Below, piece after piece: positions 6,658-12,603 of a stretch of DNA of 12,603 nt (positions within the stretch are counted from its first letter, which is position 1; every line of letters starts with the position of its first letter). A program made the translations under genes and the position numbers. The notes beneath the pieces are model-generated. The model was not told the origin of the DNA and made no database searches. It worked only from the letters and a program-made list of their open reading frames with translations. The stretch comes from UBA5500 sp023622465. Its GTDB lineage: Bacteria; Bacillota; UBA994; UBA5500. The stretch lies in assembly GCA_023622465.1 (NCBI GenBank), contig JAMNZE010000084.1:1-12603 (forward strand). Reading direction: 5' to 3'.

Positions 6658-8291
6658 GTAGAAAACGCAAGATATTAGGAGCTCCTTTGGGACATGACGT
6701 ACATGTGGCTGGTACCTTACGGTTCTTACGCTTAGCTGAAGAACAGGGCTACGATACCGAGTTCCTAGGTCCGGCCGTGGGCTTGCAGGGTATAATCCAG
6801 GCGGCTCAGGAATACAGGCCCGATATTCTTGCCGTTAGTTATCGTCTTACCCCTGAGCTGGTACCTAACCTGGTGCAGGATTTGCACAATGCTCTGGTTG
6901 AGGTCGGACTTAGCGATATAGAACTTGTCTTTGGTGGGACCCCACCGGCAGCGGAGGCGGCCGCCAAGACGGGCCTTTTCCGGCGTTGTTTTTCTGGGCT
7001 GGAAGGCATCGACGAGATAATTGCCTTCTTACAGGGGCGCGATCAGCAACCTGCAGCCGAGCGCTATCCCGATCAGTTGCTGTCGCGCCTAGCCGCCAAG
7101 CGGCCTTATCCTTTGTTACGCCATCATTTTGGTTTGCCTAACTTAGAAGACACCATTGCCGGTATTAGGCAAATTGCCGAGGCTAAAGTCCTGGATGTCA
7201 TATCTATCGGCCCCGACCAGAATGCCCAGGAGAGTTTCTTCCGCCCTGAAGAAATGGATCCCAACCAGACGGGGGCCGGGGGAGTGCCGTTACGTAAAGC
7301 GGAAGATCTGGAAACCCTATATGAGGCCAGTCGTACTGGTAATTACCCCCTATTGCGCATTTATGCGGGTACTCGTGACTTGCTAAAGTGGGCCGAGTTG
7401 GCCAGCAGTACACTCAATAACGCTTGGGGAGCCGTTCCCCTATGCTGGTATAGCGAATTAGATGGCCGCTCTAACCGCCCCTTGGCAGCGGCCATTGCCG
7501 AGAATTTAGAAACCATCGCCTGGTATGGTCAGCGAGATATACCGTTAGAGGTTAACGAGGCCCATCACTGGAGTTTGCGGGAGGCCAGTGACACCATAGC
7601 AGTCGTGATGGCCTACTTGGCGGCCGCCTTTGCTAAACATCAAGGCGTGAAGCATTACGTGGCCCAATATATGTTCAATACGCCCAATGGCACCTGGTAT
7701 AACATGGATCTGGCCAAAATGCTGGCCAAGAAGGAGCTCATTGCCACCTTGCACGATGAGAATTTCCAAAGCTACACGCAGGTGCGCAGCGGCCTGGCCA
7801 GCTTCCATGCCAATCTGAATATGGCCAAAGGCCAGTTGGCTTCCTCCATGCATTTGGCCCTATCCTTAAAACCGGATATCATCCACGTGGTCGGCTTCTG
7901 TGAAGCCAATCATGTGGCCACGCCCCAAGATGTAATTGAAAGCTGTGAGATTGTGGCCGGTATGTTACACAATGCCCTAGATGGCTTACCGGCGATAGAG
8001 CATGATCCCGCCATTGTTGCTCGCAAGAATGAACTGCTGGCAGAGGCCCAAGAGTTGTTGACCGCCATTAAGCATCTGGGCGACCCGGACAAGCCCTTAG
8101 GCAGCGATCCGGAGGTGCTGGTGGCCGCCATTCGTGCTGGCATCCTCGATGCCCCCCATTTGGCAGGCAGCAACGTGGCGCAGGGGCGGCTGCAAACGCG
8201 CTTGATCAATGGGGCTTGTGTGGCCGTTGATCCCCAAACCGGCCGGCCACTGCCGGAGAAAGAGCGCCTGCAAAGGTTGGCGTTAGGCTAA
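6654..8291 (+). CDS. Cobalamin-dependent mutase-like protein: apparent fusion of B12-binding (GlmS-like) and catalytic barrel (GlmE-like) parts
   Basis: A 545-residue protein. Residues 1-130 form a B12-binding domain: LGAPLGHDVHVAGTLRFL holds D15-x-H17-x-x-G20, the base-off/His-on signature; S62 and G94-G95 match the later S and GG elements. Residues about 150-545 align by eye with the glutamate mutase E subunit: YAGTRDLLKWAEL (237-249), VPLCWYSELDGRSNRPLAAAI (261-281), VVGFCEANHVATPQDVIES (412-430), and the tail GILDAPHLAGSNVAQGR (496-512), like GlmE's GVMDIPFGPSKYNAGK. Normal glutamate mutase uses separate S (about 137) and E (about 483) chains. It starts at TTG 6654, coupled (4-base overlap) to the dehydrogenase, with GGAGG upstream. 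The substrate-binding arginine region differs from GlmE, so the substrate is probably not glutamate. It could be annotated merely as cobalamin-binding or methionine-synthase-like. Confidence 0.7.
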   Translation: MSRKRKILGAPLGHDVHVAGTLRFLRLAEEQGYDTEFLGPAVGLQGIIQAAQEYRPDILAVSYRLTPELVPNLVQDLHNALVEVGLSDIELVFGGTPPAAEAAAKTGLFRRCFSGLEGIDEIIAFLQGRDQQPAAERYPDQLLSRLAAKRPYPLLRHHFGLPNLEDTIAGIRQIAEAKVLDVISIGPDQNAQESFFRPEEMDPNQTGAGGVPLRKAEDLETLYEASRTGNYPLLRIYAGTRDLLKWAELASSTLNNAWGAVPLCWYSELDGRSNRPLAAAIAENLETIAWYGQRDIPLEVNEAHHWSLREASDTIAVVMAYLAAAFAKHQGVKHYVAQYMFNTPNGTWYNMDLAKMLAKKELIATLHDENFQSYTQVRSGLASFHANLNMAKGQLASSMHLALSLKPDIIHVVGFCEANHVATPQDVIESCEIVAGMLHNALDGLPAIEHDPAIVARKNELLAEAQELLTAIKHLGDPDKPLGSDPEVLVAAIRAGILDAPHLAGSNVAQGRLQTRLINGACVAVDPQTGRPLPEKERLQRLALG

Positions 8292-8292
8292 A

Positions 8293-9666
8293 ATGTATGC
8301 TCTATTAGCAGATATTGGTAGCACCTATACGAAGCTCTGTGCTGTTGATCTAGATACGGGAACCCTGCTGGGCACCAGTGCGGTTTTGACCACCCAAAAG
8401 GATATCAGGCTCGGTGTGGATCTGGCCTGGCAAAAATTAAAACCCCAGTTGCCGCCAGGTATCAACTTCAGTCTGCGTCGAGCAGCCAGCAGTGCCGCCG
8501 GCGGTTTGCGTCTGGTGGCCGTGGGTCTGGTGCCCGAGTTGACAGGTGAGGCGGCGCGGATGGCCGCTTTAGGGGCCGGGGCCAAAGTACTTAAAGTCTA
8601 TGGGCATCGTCTGTTGGCCAGCGATGTACGAGAAATTAGCCAGCTGGCCCCCGATATTATTCTTCTCGCCGGCGGCACCGACGGCGGGGATAGGGACACC
8701 CTGTTGGCCAATGCGGTCACCCTAGCCACTAGTCGGCTGGACACGGCCATTGTGATTGCCGGCAATCGGGAAGTGGCAGCGGAAGCGGAAGCAATTTTAA
8801 AGAGTGCCAACTACCCTTGTACGGTGGCCGACAATGTGCTGCCCCGGTTAGGGCGGCTGGAGGTGGATAGCGCTCGCCAAGCTATTCGCCAACTATTTCT
8901 GCAGCGCATTGTCTTAGCCAAAGGATTGAAGGAACTGGAAGACCAACTGGGCGAGGTGGTTATGCCTACGCCGGCGGCGGTACTAGCCGGACTGGAGCTT
9001 TTTGCCGCCAAGAAAGGTGATTTGCTGGCCATCGATCTGGGCGGCGCCACCACCGATGTCTATTCCATTGCCCCCGGCTACCCCACCGATGATACAATGC
9101 AAAGTGTAGGATTAATGCCCCCGCTGGCCTACCGCACCGTGGAAGCCGACATCGGTATGCGTAGCGGTGCGGAGGGTGTTATTAGCGGCGGCGGCCATTT
9201 ACTAGCCCGGTTGGCGCGAGCGGCCGATCTGCCGGCTTGTGACTGGACCAAGTTTGCCGCCACCATTTCCCGGCCCACCTGGTTGCCTAGCAACAAATTA
9301 GAAAGTCTGCAAGAGCAGCTCTTAGCCCGCGCCTGCGTGCAACTGGCGGTGAACCGGCATGTGGGCCAGGTGGAAGTCGTGGCAACACCTCAAGGGCGGA
9401 GTTACCTGCTGCGGGGCAAAGATTTGCGTTCCCTGCGCCAAATTATCGGTATAGGCGGAGCCATCAAGCATAGCCCCAACCCGGGCTATATCTTGGCAGG
9501 AGCTTTGCAGCAGACTGGCGAATTACAGCTTATGAAACCAACCGAAGGTGATTTCTTATTAGATTCCCACTATGTACTGTTTGCTGCTGGACTACTAGCC
9601 TCATCTCATCCAGAAAGTGCACTACAATTGTTGGAACAGACACTACAACCGGTATCAACTGCGTAA
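8293..9666 (+). CDS. GlmL/MutL-family ATP-dependent mutase reactivase (ASKHA fold)
   Basis: A 457-residue cytoplasmic ATPase-like protein, close to the 460 or so residues usual for GlmL/MutL. ASKHA landmarks are phosphate-1 D7IGSTYTK, an AGGTDGGD loop (126-133), phosphate-2 D248LGGATTDV and the adenosine motif IGIGGAIKHS (385-394). Members of this family accompany glutamate mutase and ornithine 4,5-aminomutase and are thought to exchange inactivated cobalamin for fresh coenzyme (family knowledge). Only one base separates its ATG from the stop of the B12 protein, and no strong ribosome binding site is present. It therefore relies on translational coupling, which fits a dedicated chaperone made in step with its mutase. 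Its presence argues that the upstream protein is an adenosylcobalamin mutase rather than a methyltransferase. Confidence 0.85.
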   Translation: MYALLADIGSTYTKLCAVDLDTGTLLGTSAVLTTQKDIRLGVDLAWQKLKPQLPPGINFSLRRAASSAAGGLRLVAVGLVPELTGEAARMAALGAGAKVLKVYGHRLLASDVREISQLAPDIILLAGGTDGGDRDTLLANAVTLATSRLDTAIVIAGNREVAAEAEAILKSANYPCTVADNVLPRLGRLEVDSARQAIRQLFLQRIVLAKGLKELEDQLGEVVMPTPAAVLAGLELFAAKKGDLLAIDLGGATTDVYSIAPGYPTDDTMQSVGLMPPLAYRTVEADIGMRSGAEGVISGGGHLLARLARAADLPACDWTKFAATISRPTWLPSNKLESLQEQLLARACVQLAVNRHVGQVEVVATPQGRSYLLRGKDLRSLRQIIGIGGAIKHSPNPGYILAGALQQTGELQLMKPTEGDFLLDSHYVLFAAGLLASSHPESALQLLEQTLQPVSTA

Positions 9667-9737
9667 ATATGTAGTGAACTTGCCTGGGCTGGGCGCTGTA
9701 CAACGCCAAATGCTTAAGGCGTAGGAGGTGGGGGGCA

Positions 9738-9938
9738 TTGCCATTGGAGAAGAAACTTTACCGATCGCGGCGAGACAAAAGCTTGGCTGGCGTATGTGGT
9801 GGGCTGGCCGACTACTTCGGCATCGATGTGACCATCATTCGTCTGATCTGGGCTTTGGCAGTACTAGTTTACGGTACAGGACTATTAGCATATATTGTGG
9901 CAGCAATAATAATTCCGTTGGAACCAGAAGAAACTTAG
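9738..9938 (+). CDS. Small PspC-domain membrane protein
   Basis: A 66-residue protein made of one PspC domain: KKLYRSRRDKSLAGVCGGLA (5-24), YFGIDVTIIRLIWAL (26-40), then a hydrophobic transmembrane segment to about residue 60 and an acidic tail. Start is TTG 9738 with GGAGGTG 7 bases upstream; no ATG fits the family N-terminus. Single-domain PspC proteins are widespread in Firmicutes and are linked to envelope stress or membrane integrity, but the role of such short versions is mostly unassigned. It lies 71 bases after the reactivase gene and may be cotranscribed, though its function has no clear link to that pathway. A hairpin follows. Confidence 0.88.
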   Translation: MPLEKKLYRSRRDKSLAGVCGGLADYFGIDVTIIRLIWALAVLVYGTGLLAYIVAAIIIPLEPEET

Positions 9939-9951
9939 CCTATTTTGGCGC

Positions 9952-9985
9952 CTAAAGGCTGCCCTTCGGATAGGGCAGCCTTTAG
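9952..9985 (+). terminator. Hairpin after the PspC gene
   Basis: CTAAAGGCTGCCC (9952-9964) pairs perfectly with GGGCAGCCTTTAG (9973-9985), giving a 13-base-pair stem and an 8-base loop. No T-tract follows, so it may be a weak terminator or an RNA-processing/stability element before murD. Confidence 0.6.
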
Positions 9986-10020
9986 CAGTAGGGTAAATCA
10001 TTTACGAGGAGGGGCCATTA

Positions 10021-11421
10021 ATGCTCACCAGCAGACAGCAACAAGTAATCGAAAAACTAAAGGGCAAAAAGGTAGGAGTACTGGGGCTTGGCCGACGCAG
10101 TGGTGTGCCGTTAATTAGATTTTTGCACGGGCTTGGCTGCCAAATTGTGGCTTGCGATCGTAAGGAAAAGGAGCAGCTGAAGGACGTTTTGGCCCAGTTG
10201 GGTGACATTCCCGTAGAATTGCGGTTGGGGGAGGACTACTTGGCCTACCTGAGCGATTGCCAGGTGCTTTTTCGCACCCCCTTTATGCGTCCCGATCTGC
10301 CCGAGTTGCAGGCGGCAGTCCAGCGGGGGGCTTGTCTTTCCAGTGAAATTGAATTAGTTTTTGCTTTAGCTTCGGCCCCTATAACCGGCATTACCGGCAG
10401 TGATGGCAAAACAACAACCACAACCCTAATCAGTGAGATATTAAAAGCCGACGGCAGGCAAGTTTACCTAGGAGGGAATATCGGCTATTCATTAATTGAA
10501 GAAGTGTTACACATTCCCGCCTCGGCGGAAATAGTTTTAGAGTTGAGCAGTTTTCAATTGATGACCCTGACCGACAGCCCGCAGGCGGCGGTGATCACCA
10601 ATTTGAGTCCTAACCACCTGGACTACCATACTTCCTTTGACGAATATGTGCATGTAAAAACCAACCTGATACGAGCTCAAGGTGAGGATGATATAACCGT
10701 CTTGAACTGGGATAACCGATTAACAAAAGATTTGGCTAGCTTAACTCAGGGCAAGATTTATTATTTTAGCCGCCAAGAAGAAGTGGCGGCCGGTGCCTTT
10801 GTGCGCGATGGGCACATTATTTTGCGCGCTGGGCAACAAGAGATGGTTTTGTGTGCCACCGACGAGCTAAAAATTCTTGGTGACCATAATGTGGAAAACA
10901 TGATGGCGGCCGCCATAGTCGCCTATGCCAAAGGTGCCAAGTTATCAGCCATAAGGCAGGTGGCAACCACCTTTGCCGGCGTGGAGCACCGTTTAGAACT
11001 GGTGCGGGAACTGCATGGTGTCCGTTATTATAACGATTCTATCGCCAGCTCTCCAACGCGTACAATAGCTGGCCTGGCAGCTTTGCCTTACCCGGTAGTG
11101 CTGATTGCCGGCGGCTACGACAAGAAAATTCCTTTTGAGCCCTTGGCCAAAGCCGTTGTGGGGCGGGTAGATGCCTTAGCTTTGATCGGTCAAACGGCAC
11201 CGGCCATCGAGCAAGCCCTTAAGGAAGAACTGGCGGCTCAAGGAGCCAGTTTACCCATGCAGCAATTCGATTCATTACAAGATGCATTGCTGTGGGCCCA
11301 GCAACAGGCGCGACCGGGTAGCGCAGTAGTCTTGTCACCGGCCTGTGCTAGTTTTGATATGTTCGCAGATTTTGAAGCCCGCGGTCGCGCATTTAAAGAG
11401 CTGGTGCACCAGCTCAATTAG
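10021..11421 (+). CDS. murD: UDP-N-acetylmuramoyl-L-alanine--D-glutamate ligase (MurD), divergent type
   Basis: A 466-residue cytoplasmic Mur ligase that adds D-glutamate to UDP-MurNAc-L-Ala with ATP in peptidoglycan precursor synthesis. Visible are the N-terminal Rossmann-like VGVLGLGRRSG (18-28), ATP loop GITGSDGKTTTT (123-134), ELSSFQL (174-180), NLSPNHLDYH (194-203), the probable carbamylated lysine K213 in YVHVKTN, GVEHRLE in the central domain, AGGYDKK and VLSPACASFDMF in the C-terminal domain. The start has a clean GAGGAGG site. It differs from textbook MurD: the usual SPG element near residue 85 reads LFRTPFMRPDLPEL, and DSKATN reads DSIASS. It stands alone, outside any dcw cluster, next to tRNA genes. 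It may be a second MurD copy or this lineage's normal form. Confidence 0.87.
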   Translation: MLTSRQQQVIEKLKGKKVGVLGLGRRSGVPLIRFLHGLGCQIVACDRKEKEQLKDVLAQLGDIPVELRLGEDYLAYLSDCQVLFRTPFMRPDLPELQAAVQRGACLSSEIELVFALASAPITGITGSDGKTTTTTLISEILKADGRQVYLGGNIGYSLIEEVLHIPASAEIVLELSSFQLMTLTDSPQAAVITNLSPNHLDYHTSFDEYVHVKTNLIRAQGEDDITVLNWDNRLTKDLASLTQGKIYYFSRQEEVAAGAFVRDGHIILRAGQQEMVLCATDELKILGDHNVENMMAAAIVAYAKGAKLSAIRQVATTFAGVEHRLELVRELHGVRYYNDSIASSPTRTIAGLAALPYPVVLIAGGYDKKIPFEPLAKAVVGRVDALALIGQTAPAIEQALKEELAAQGASLPMQQFDSLQDALLWAQQQARPGSAVVLSPACASFDMFADFEARGRAFKELVHQLN

Positions 11422-11424
11422 AAC

Positions 11425-11453
11425 TTGCATCTTAAGTAGTTTTCCGCTAAAAT
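11425..11453 (+). promoter_or_regulatory. Promoter for tRNA-Arg
   Basis: TTGCAT (11425-11430) and TAAAAT (11448-11453) have an optimal 17-base spacer. Predicted start is about 11460, a few bases before the mature tRNA. Confidence 0.6.
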
Positions 11454-11468
11454 AATAAAGGAATTTGT

Positions 11469-11543
11469 ACGCCCGTAGCTCAGTGGATAGAGCACCAGAC
11501 TCCGGATTTGGGTGCAGAGGTTCGATTCCTCTCGGGCGTACCA
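11469..11543 (+). tRNA. tRNA-Arg (CCG)
   Basis: The cloverleaf is complete. Acceptor ACGCCCG pairs with CGGGCGT, the D-arm is GCTC/GAGC, the anticodon stem CCAGA/TTTGG encloses loop CTCCGGA with anticodon CCG, and the T-arm AGAGG/CCTCT encloses TTCGATT. The discriminator is A and CCA is encoded. Confidence 0.95.
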
Positions 11544-11567
11544 TTTACTAACACCAATTAATTTCCA

Positions 11568-11596
11568 TTTACAACTGGCTCAATTCGTGCTATAGT
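11568..11596 (+). promoter_or_regulatory. Upstream promoter (P1) of the seven-gene tRNA operon
   Basis: TTTACA (11568-11573) and TATAGT (11591-11596) are 17 bases apart, with an extended -10 TG at 11588-11589. Predicted start is near 11603, at the foot of a leader hairpin. Confidence 0.65.
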
Positions 11597-11601
11597 AGAT
11601 A

Positions 11602-11624
11602 CTGCGCCGCCGCGATAGGCGCAG
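11602..11624 (+). other. GC-rich hairpin in the tRNA operon leader
   Basis: CTGCGCC (11602-11608) pairs with GGCGCAG (11618-11624) around a 9-base loop at the predicted 5' end of the P1 transcript. It may protect or help process the leader. No T-tract follows, so it is not a terminator. Confidence 0.5.
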
Positions 11625-11636
11625 CGCAGAGCAGGG

Positions 11637-11665
11637 TTGACCAGTAATGGAACTTGCTATATAAT
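11637..11665 (+). promoter_or_regulatory. Downstream promoter (P2) of the tRNA operon
   Basis: TTGACC (11637-11642) and a perfect TATAAT (11660-11665) have a 17-base spacer. Predicted start is about 11672, directly before tRNA-Val. Confidence 0.7.
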
Positions 11666-11677
11666 TGATAATTGCAT

Positions 11678-11753
11678 GGGCGCATAGCTCAGTTGGGAGA
11701 GCACCTGCCTTACAAGCAGGGGGTCACAGGTTCGAGCCCTGTTGTGCCCACCA
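11678..11753 (+). tRNA. tRNA-Val (TAC)
   Basis: Acceptor GGGCGCA/TGTGCCC, anticodon stem CCTGC/GCAGG with loop CTTACAA (anticodon TAC), T-loop TTCGAGC, CCA encoded. Confidence 0.96.
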
Positions 11754-11756
11754 TAC

Positions 11757-11832
11757 GGTGCCGTGGTGTAGTGGTTAACATGCCGGCCTGTCACGCCGGA
11801 GATCGAGGGTTCGAGTCCCTTCGGCACCGCCA
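11757..11832 (+). tRNA. tRNA-Asp (GTC)
   Basis: Acceptor GGTGCCG/CGGCACC, anticodon stem CCGGC/GCCGG with loop CTGTCAC (anticodon GTC), discriminator G as expected for Asp, CCA encoded. Confidence 0.96.
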
Positions 11833-11836
11833 ACGT

Positions 11837-11912
<76 letters not shown>

Positions 11913-11922
11913 CTTTAGTTAA

Positions 11923-11997
11923 GCGGAAGTAGCTCAGTGGTAGAGCATCGCCTTGCCAAGGCGAGGGTCGCGAGTTCGAATCTCGTCTTCCGCTCCA
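11923..11997 (+). tRNA. tRNA-Gly (GCC)
   Basis: Acceptor GCGGAAG/CTTCCGC, anticodon stem TCGCC/GGCGA with loop TTGCCAA (anticodon GCC), discriminator T, CCA encoded. Confidence 0.96.
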
Positions 11998-12029
11998 TCT
12001 TTTGTCCTTTTTGCCAGTTCGGCTATCGG

Positions 12030-12104
<75 letters not shown>

Positions 12105-12116
12105 TATAAAAGACAA

Positions 12117-12206
12117 GCCGAGGTGGCGGAACAGGCAGACGCACGGGACTTAAAATCCCGCGAATCGTTGAGATTCGTACCGGTTCGATTCCGGTCCTCG
12201 GCACCA
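12117..12206 (+). tRNA. tRNA-Leu (TAA)
   Basis: A 90-base class II tRNA. Acceptor GCCGAGG/CCTCGGC, anticodon stem CGGGA/TCCCG with loop CTTAAAA (anticodon TAA), long variable arm GAATC-GTTGA-GATTC, T-loop TTCGATT, CCA encoded. Confidence 0.96.
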
Positions 12207-12223
12207 AATATAGTTAATAACGT

Positions 12224-12300
12224 GGGGGCATAGCTCAGTTGGGATGAGCGCTACCTTGACACGGTAGAGGTCACAGGTTCGATCCCTGTTGCTCCCACCA
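12224..12300 (+). tRNA. tRNA-Val (GAC)
   Basis: Acceptor GGGGGCA/TGCTCCC, anticodon stem CTACC/GGTAG with loop TTGACAC (anticodon GAC), T-loop TTCGATC, CCA encoded. It is the second valine isoacceptor in the cluster. Confidence 0.95.
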
Positions 12301-12312
12301 TAAGCATAAAAC

Positions 12313-12350
12313 ACACCACAAGGATTTCACCTTGTGGTGTTTTTGTTTTT
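12313..12350 (+). terminator. Rho-independent terminator of the tRNA operon
   Basis: ACACCACAAGG (12313-12323) and CCTTGTGGTGT (12330-12340) form a perfect 11-base-pair stem, followed by TTTTGTTTTT. Confidence 0.93.
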
Positions 12351-12419
12351 CCCGCAGTTTCTTTGACTTGTTAGTGATAGCCTATATTTATCCTGTCCTT
12401 TGCTACCTAAAACGAAAGC

Positions 12420-12440
12420 CCCCGCACCAAAAGAGCGGGG
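12420..12440 (-). terminator. Hairpin, possible terminator for leftward transcription
   Basis: CCCCGC (12420-12425) pairs with GCGGGG (12435-12440). Read on the minus strand it is followed by GCTTTCGTTTT, which suits termination of a leftward CRISPR transcript. Read on the plus strand a looser T-rich tail follows. Confidence 0.45.
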
Positions 12441-12490
12441 CACTCTTGTTTTGCTAACTCTTCAGCCAAAAATGCTGCCAGCAATTGCAG

Positions 12491-12603
12491 CAGACAGTCC
12501 CCTCTAACGGGTCAGAGCAGTTTTAACTAATCCACCTGTAACTACCATACAAACAGTACCAATTTCGTTTCAGTCCTCTCTAACGAGTCAATGGGAGTGT
12601 AAC
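12491..12603 (-). CRISPR. Trailer end of a probable CRISPR array (degenerate repeat, one spacer, one repeat)
   Basis: A 37-base repeat unit fills 12567-12603. Read on the minus strand it begins GTTACACTCCC and ends ACTGAAAC, the kind of 3' end common in type I and III repeats. A degenerate copy in register lies at 12491-12527 and matches at about 24 of 37 positions by my count; the central 20 bases match at 18. The 39-base spacer between them (12528-12566) shows no internal repeat. A degenerate repeat at the low-coordinate end, with the GAAAC end pointing left, means the leader should lie to the right, outside the window. No cas genes are visible. With only two units, this rests on repeat character and needs the flanking sequence. 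Confidence 0.6.

Noticed and set aside
6654..8291. Reading the B12 protein as methionine synthase or a corrinoid methyltransferase
   Set aside because: There are no homocysteine-, folate- or helical cap-domain motifs. The B12 domain is N-terminal, the barrel has GlmE-like landmarks, and the neighbour is a mutase reactivase.
9667..9737. Possible terminator (GGCG...CGCC) between the reactivase and PspC genes
   Set aside because: The stem is only four base pairs with no T-tract; too weak to call.
11398..11415. Perfect 18-base palindrome GAGCTGGTGCACCAGCTC at the end of murD
   Set aside because: It encodes the normal C-terminal residues ELVHQL. It has no T-tract, so it is not an intrinsic terminator, and one palindrome of this kind is weak evidence for a site.
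12473..12492. TGCTGC...GCAGCA inverted repeat before the degenerate CRISPR repeat
   Set aside because: It is a short six-base stem with no clear partner signal; probably chance.

Overview
The window looks like chromosomal DNA of an anaerobic, low-to-mid GC Firmicute, probably class Clostridia. The grounds are strong GGAGG-type ribosome binding sites, frequent TTG starts, CCA-encoded tRNAs, a split short-chain ChrA pair, a YtrA-type GntR/ABC module and a B12-dependent mutase with its MutL/GlmL-type reactivase. This is a judgement from gene content and signals; no similarity search was run.

Left part (1-3620): the 5' end of an unrecognised minus-strand gene runs off the left edge. Next to it is a two-gene, minus-strand, half-size chromate-transporter (ChrA) operon. 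Divergent from that are a plus-strand M20 amidohydrolase (PM20D2/Xaa-Arg dipeptidase-like) and, overlapping it by 7 bases, a TrmH/SpoU rRNA 2'-O-methyltransferase. A perfect bidirectional terminator closes the pair and also serves the convergent ABC operon.

Centre (3624-9985): a minus-strand operon of GntR regulator, ABC ATPase and ABC permease diverges from the most interesting unit of the window. That unit is a tightly coupled plus-strand operon encoding (i) an octopine/nopaline-dehydrogenase-family oxidoreductase, whose 5' end looks frameshifted, (ii) a 545-residue protein with an N-terminal DxHxxG cobalamin-binding domain followed by a region resembling the glutamate mutase E-subunit barrel, i.e. 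an apparent GlmS-GlmE fusion, and (iii) a GlmL/MutL-type ASKHA reactivase. The three together suggest an uncharacterised B12-dependent rearrangement of an amino-acid-like substrate coupled to an NAD(P)-dependent imine/amine oxidoreduction. A small PspC-domain membrane protein follows.

Right part (10021-12603): a solitary, sequence-divergent murD, then eight tRNA genes (Arg-CCG, Val-TAC, Asp-GTC, Phe-GAA, Gly-GCC, Cys-GCA, Leu-TAA, Val-GAC) with good sigma-A-type promoters before the first and second genes and a strong terminator after the last. The final 113 bases look like the trailer end of a CRISPR array read on the minus strand: a degenerate terminal repeat, one 39-base spacer, and one intact 37-base repeat ending exactly at the window edge. 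No cas genes are in view.
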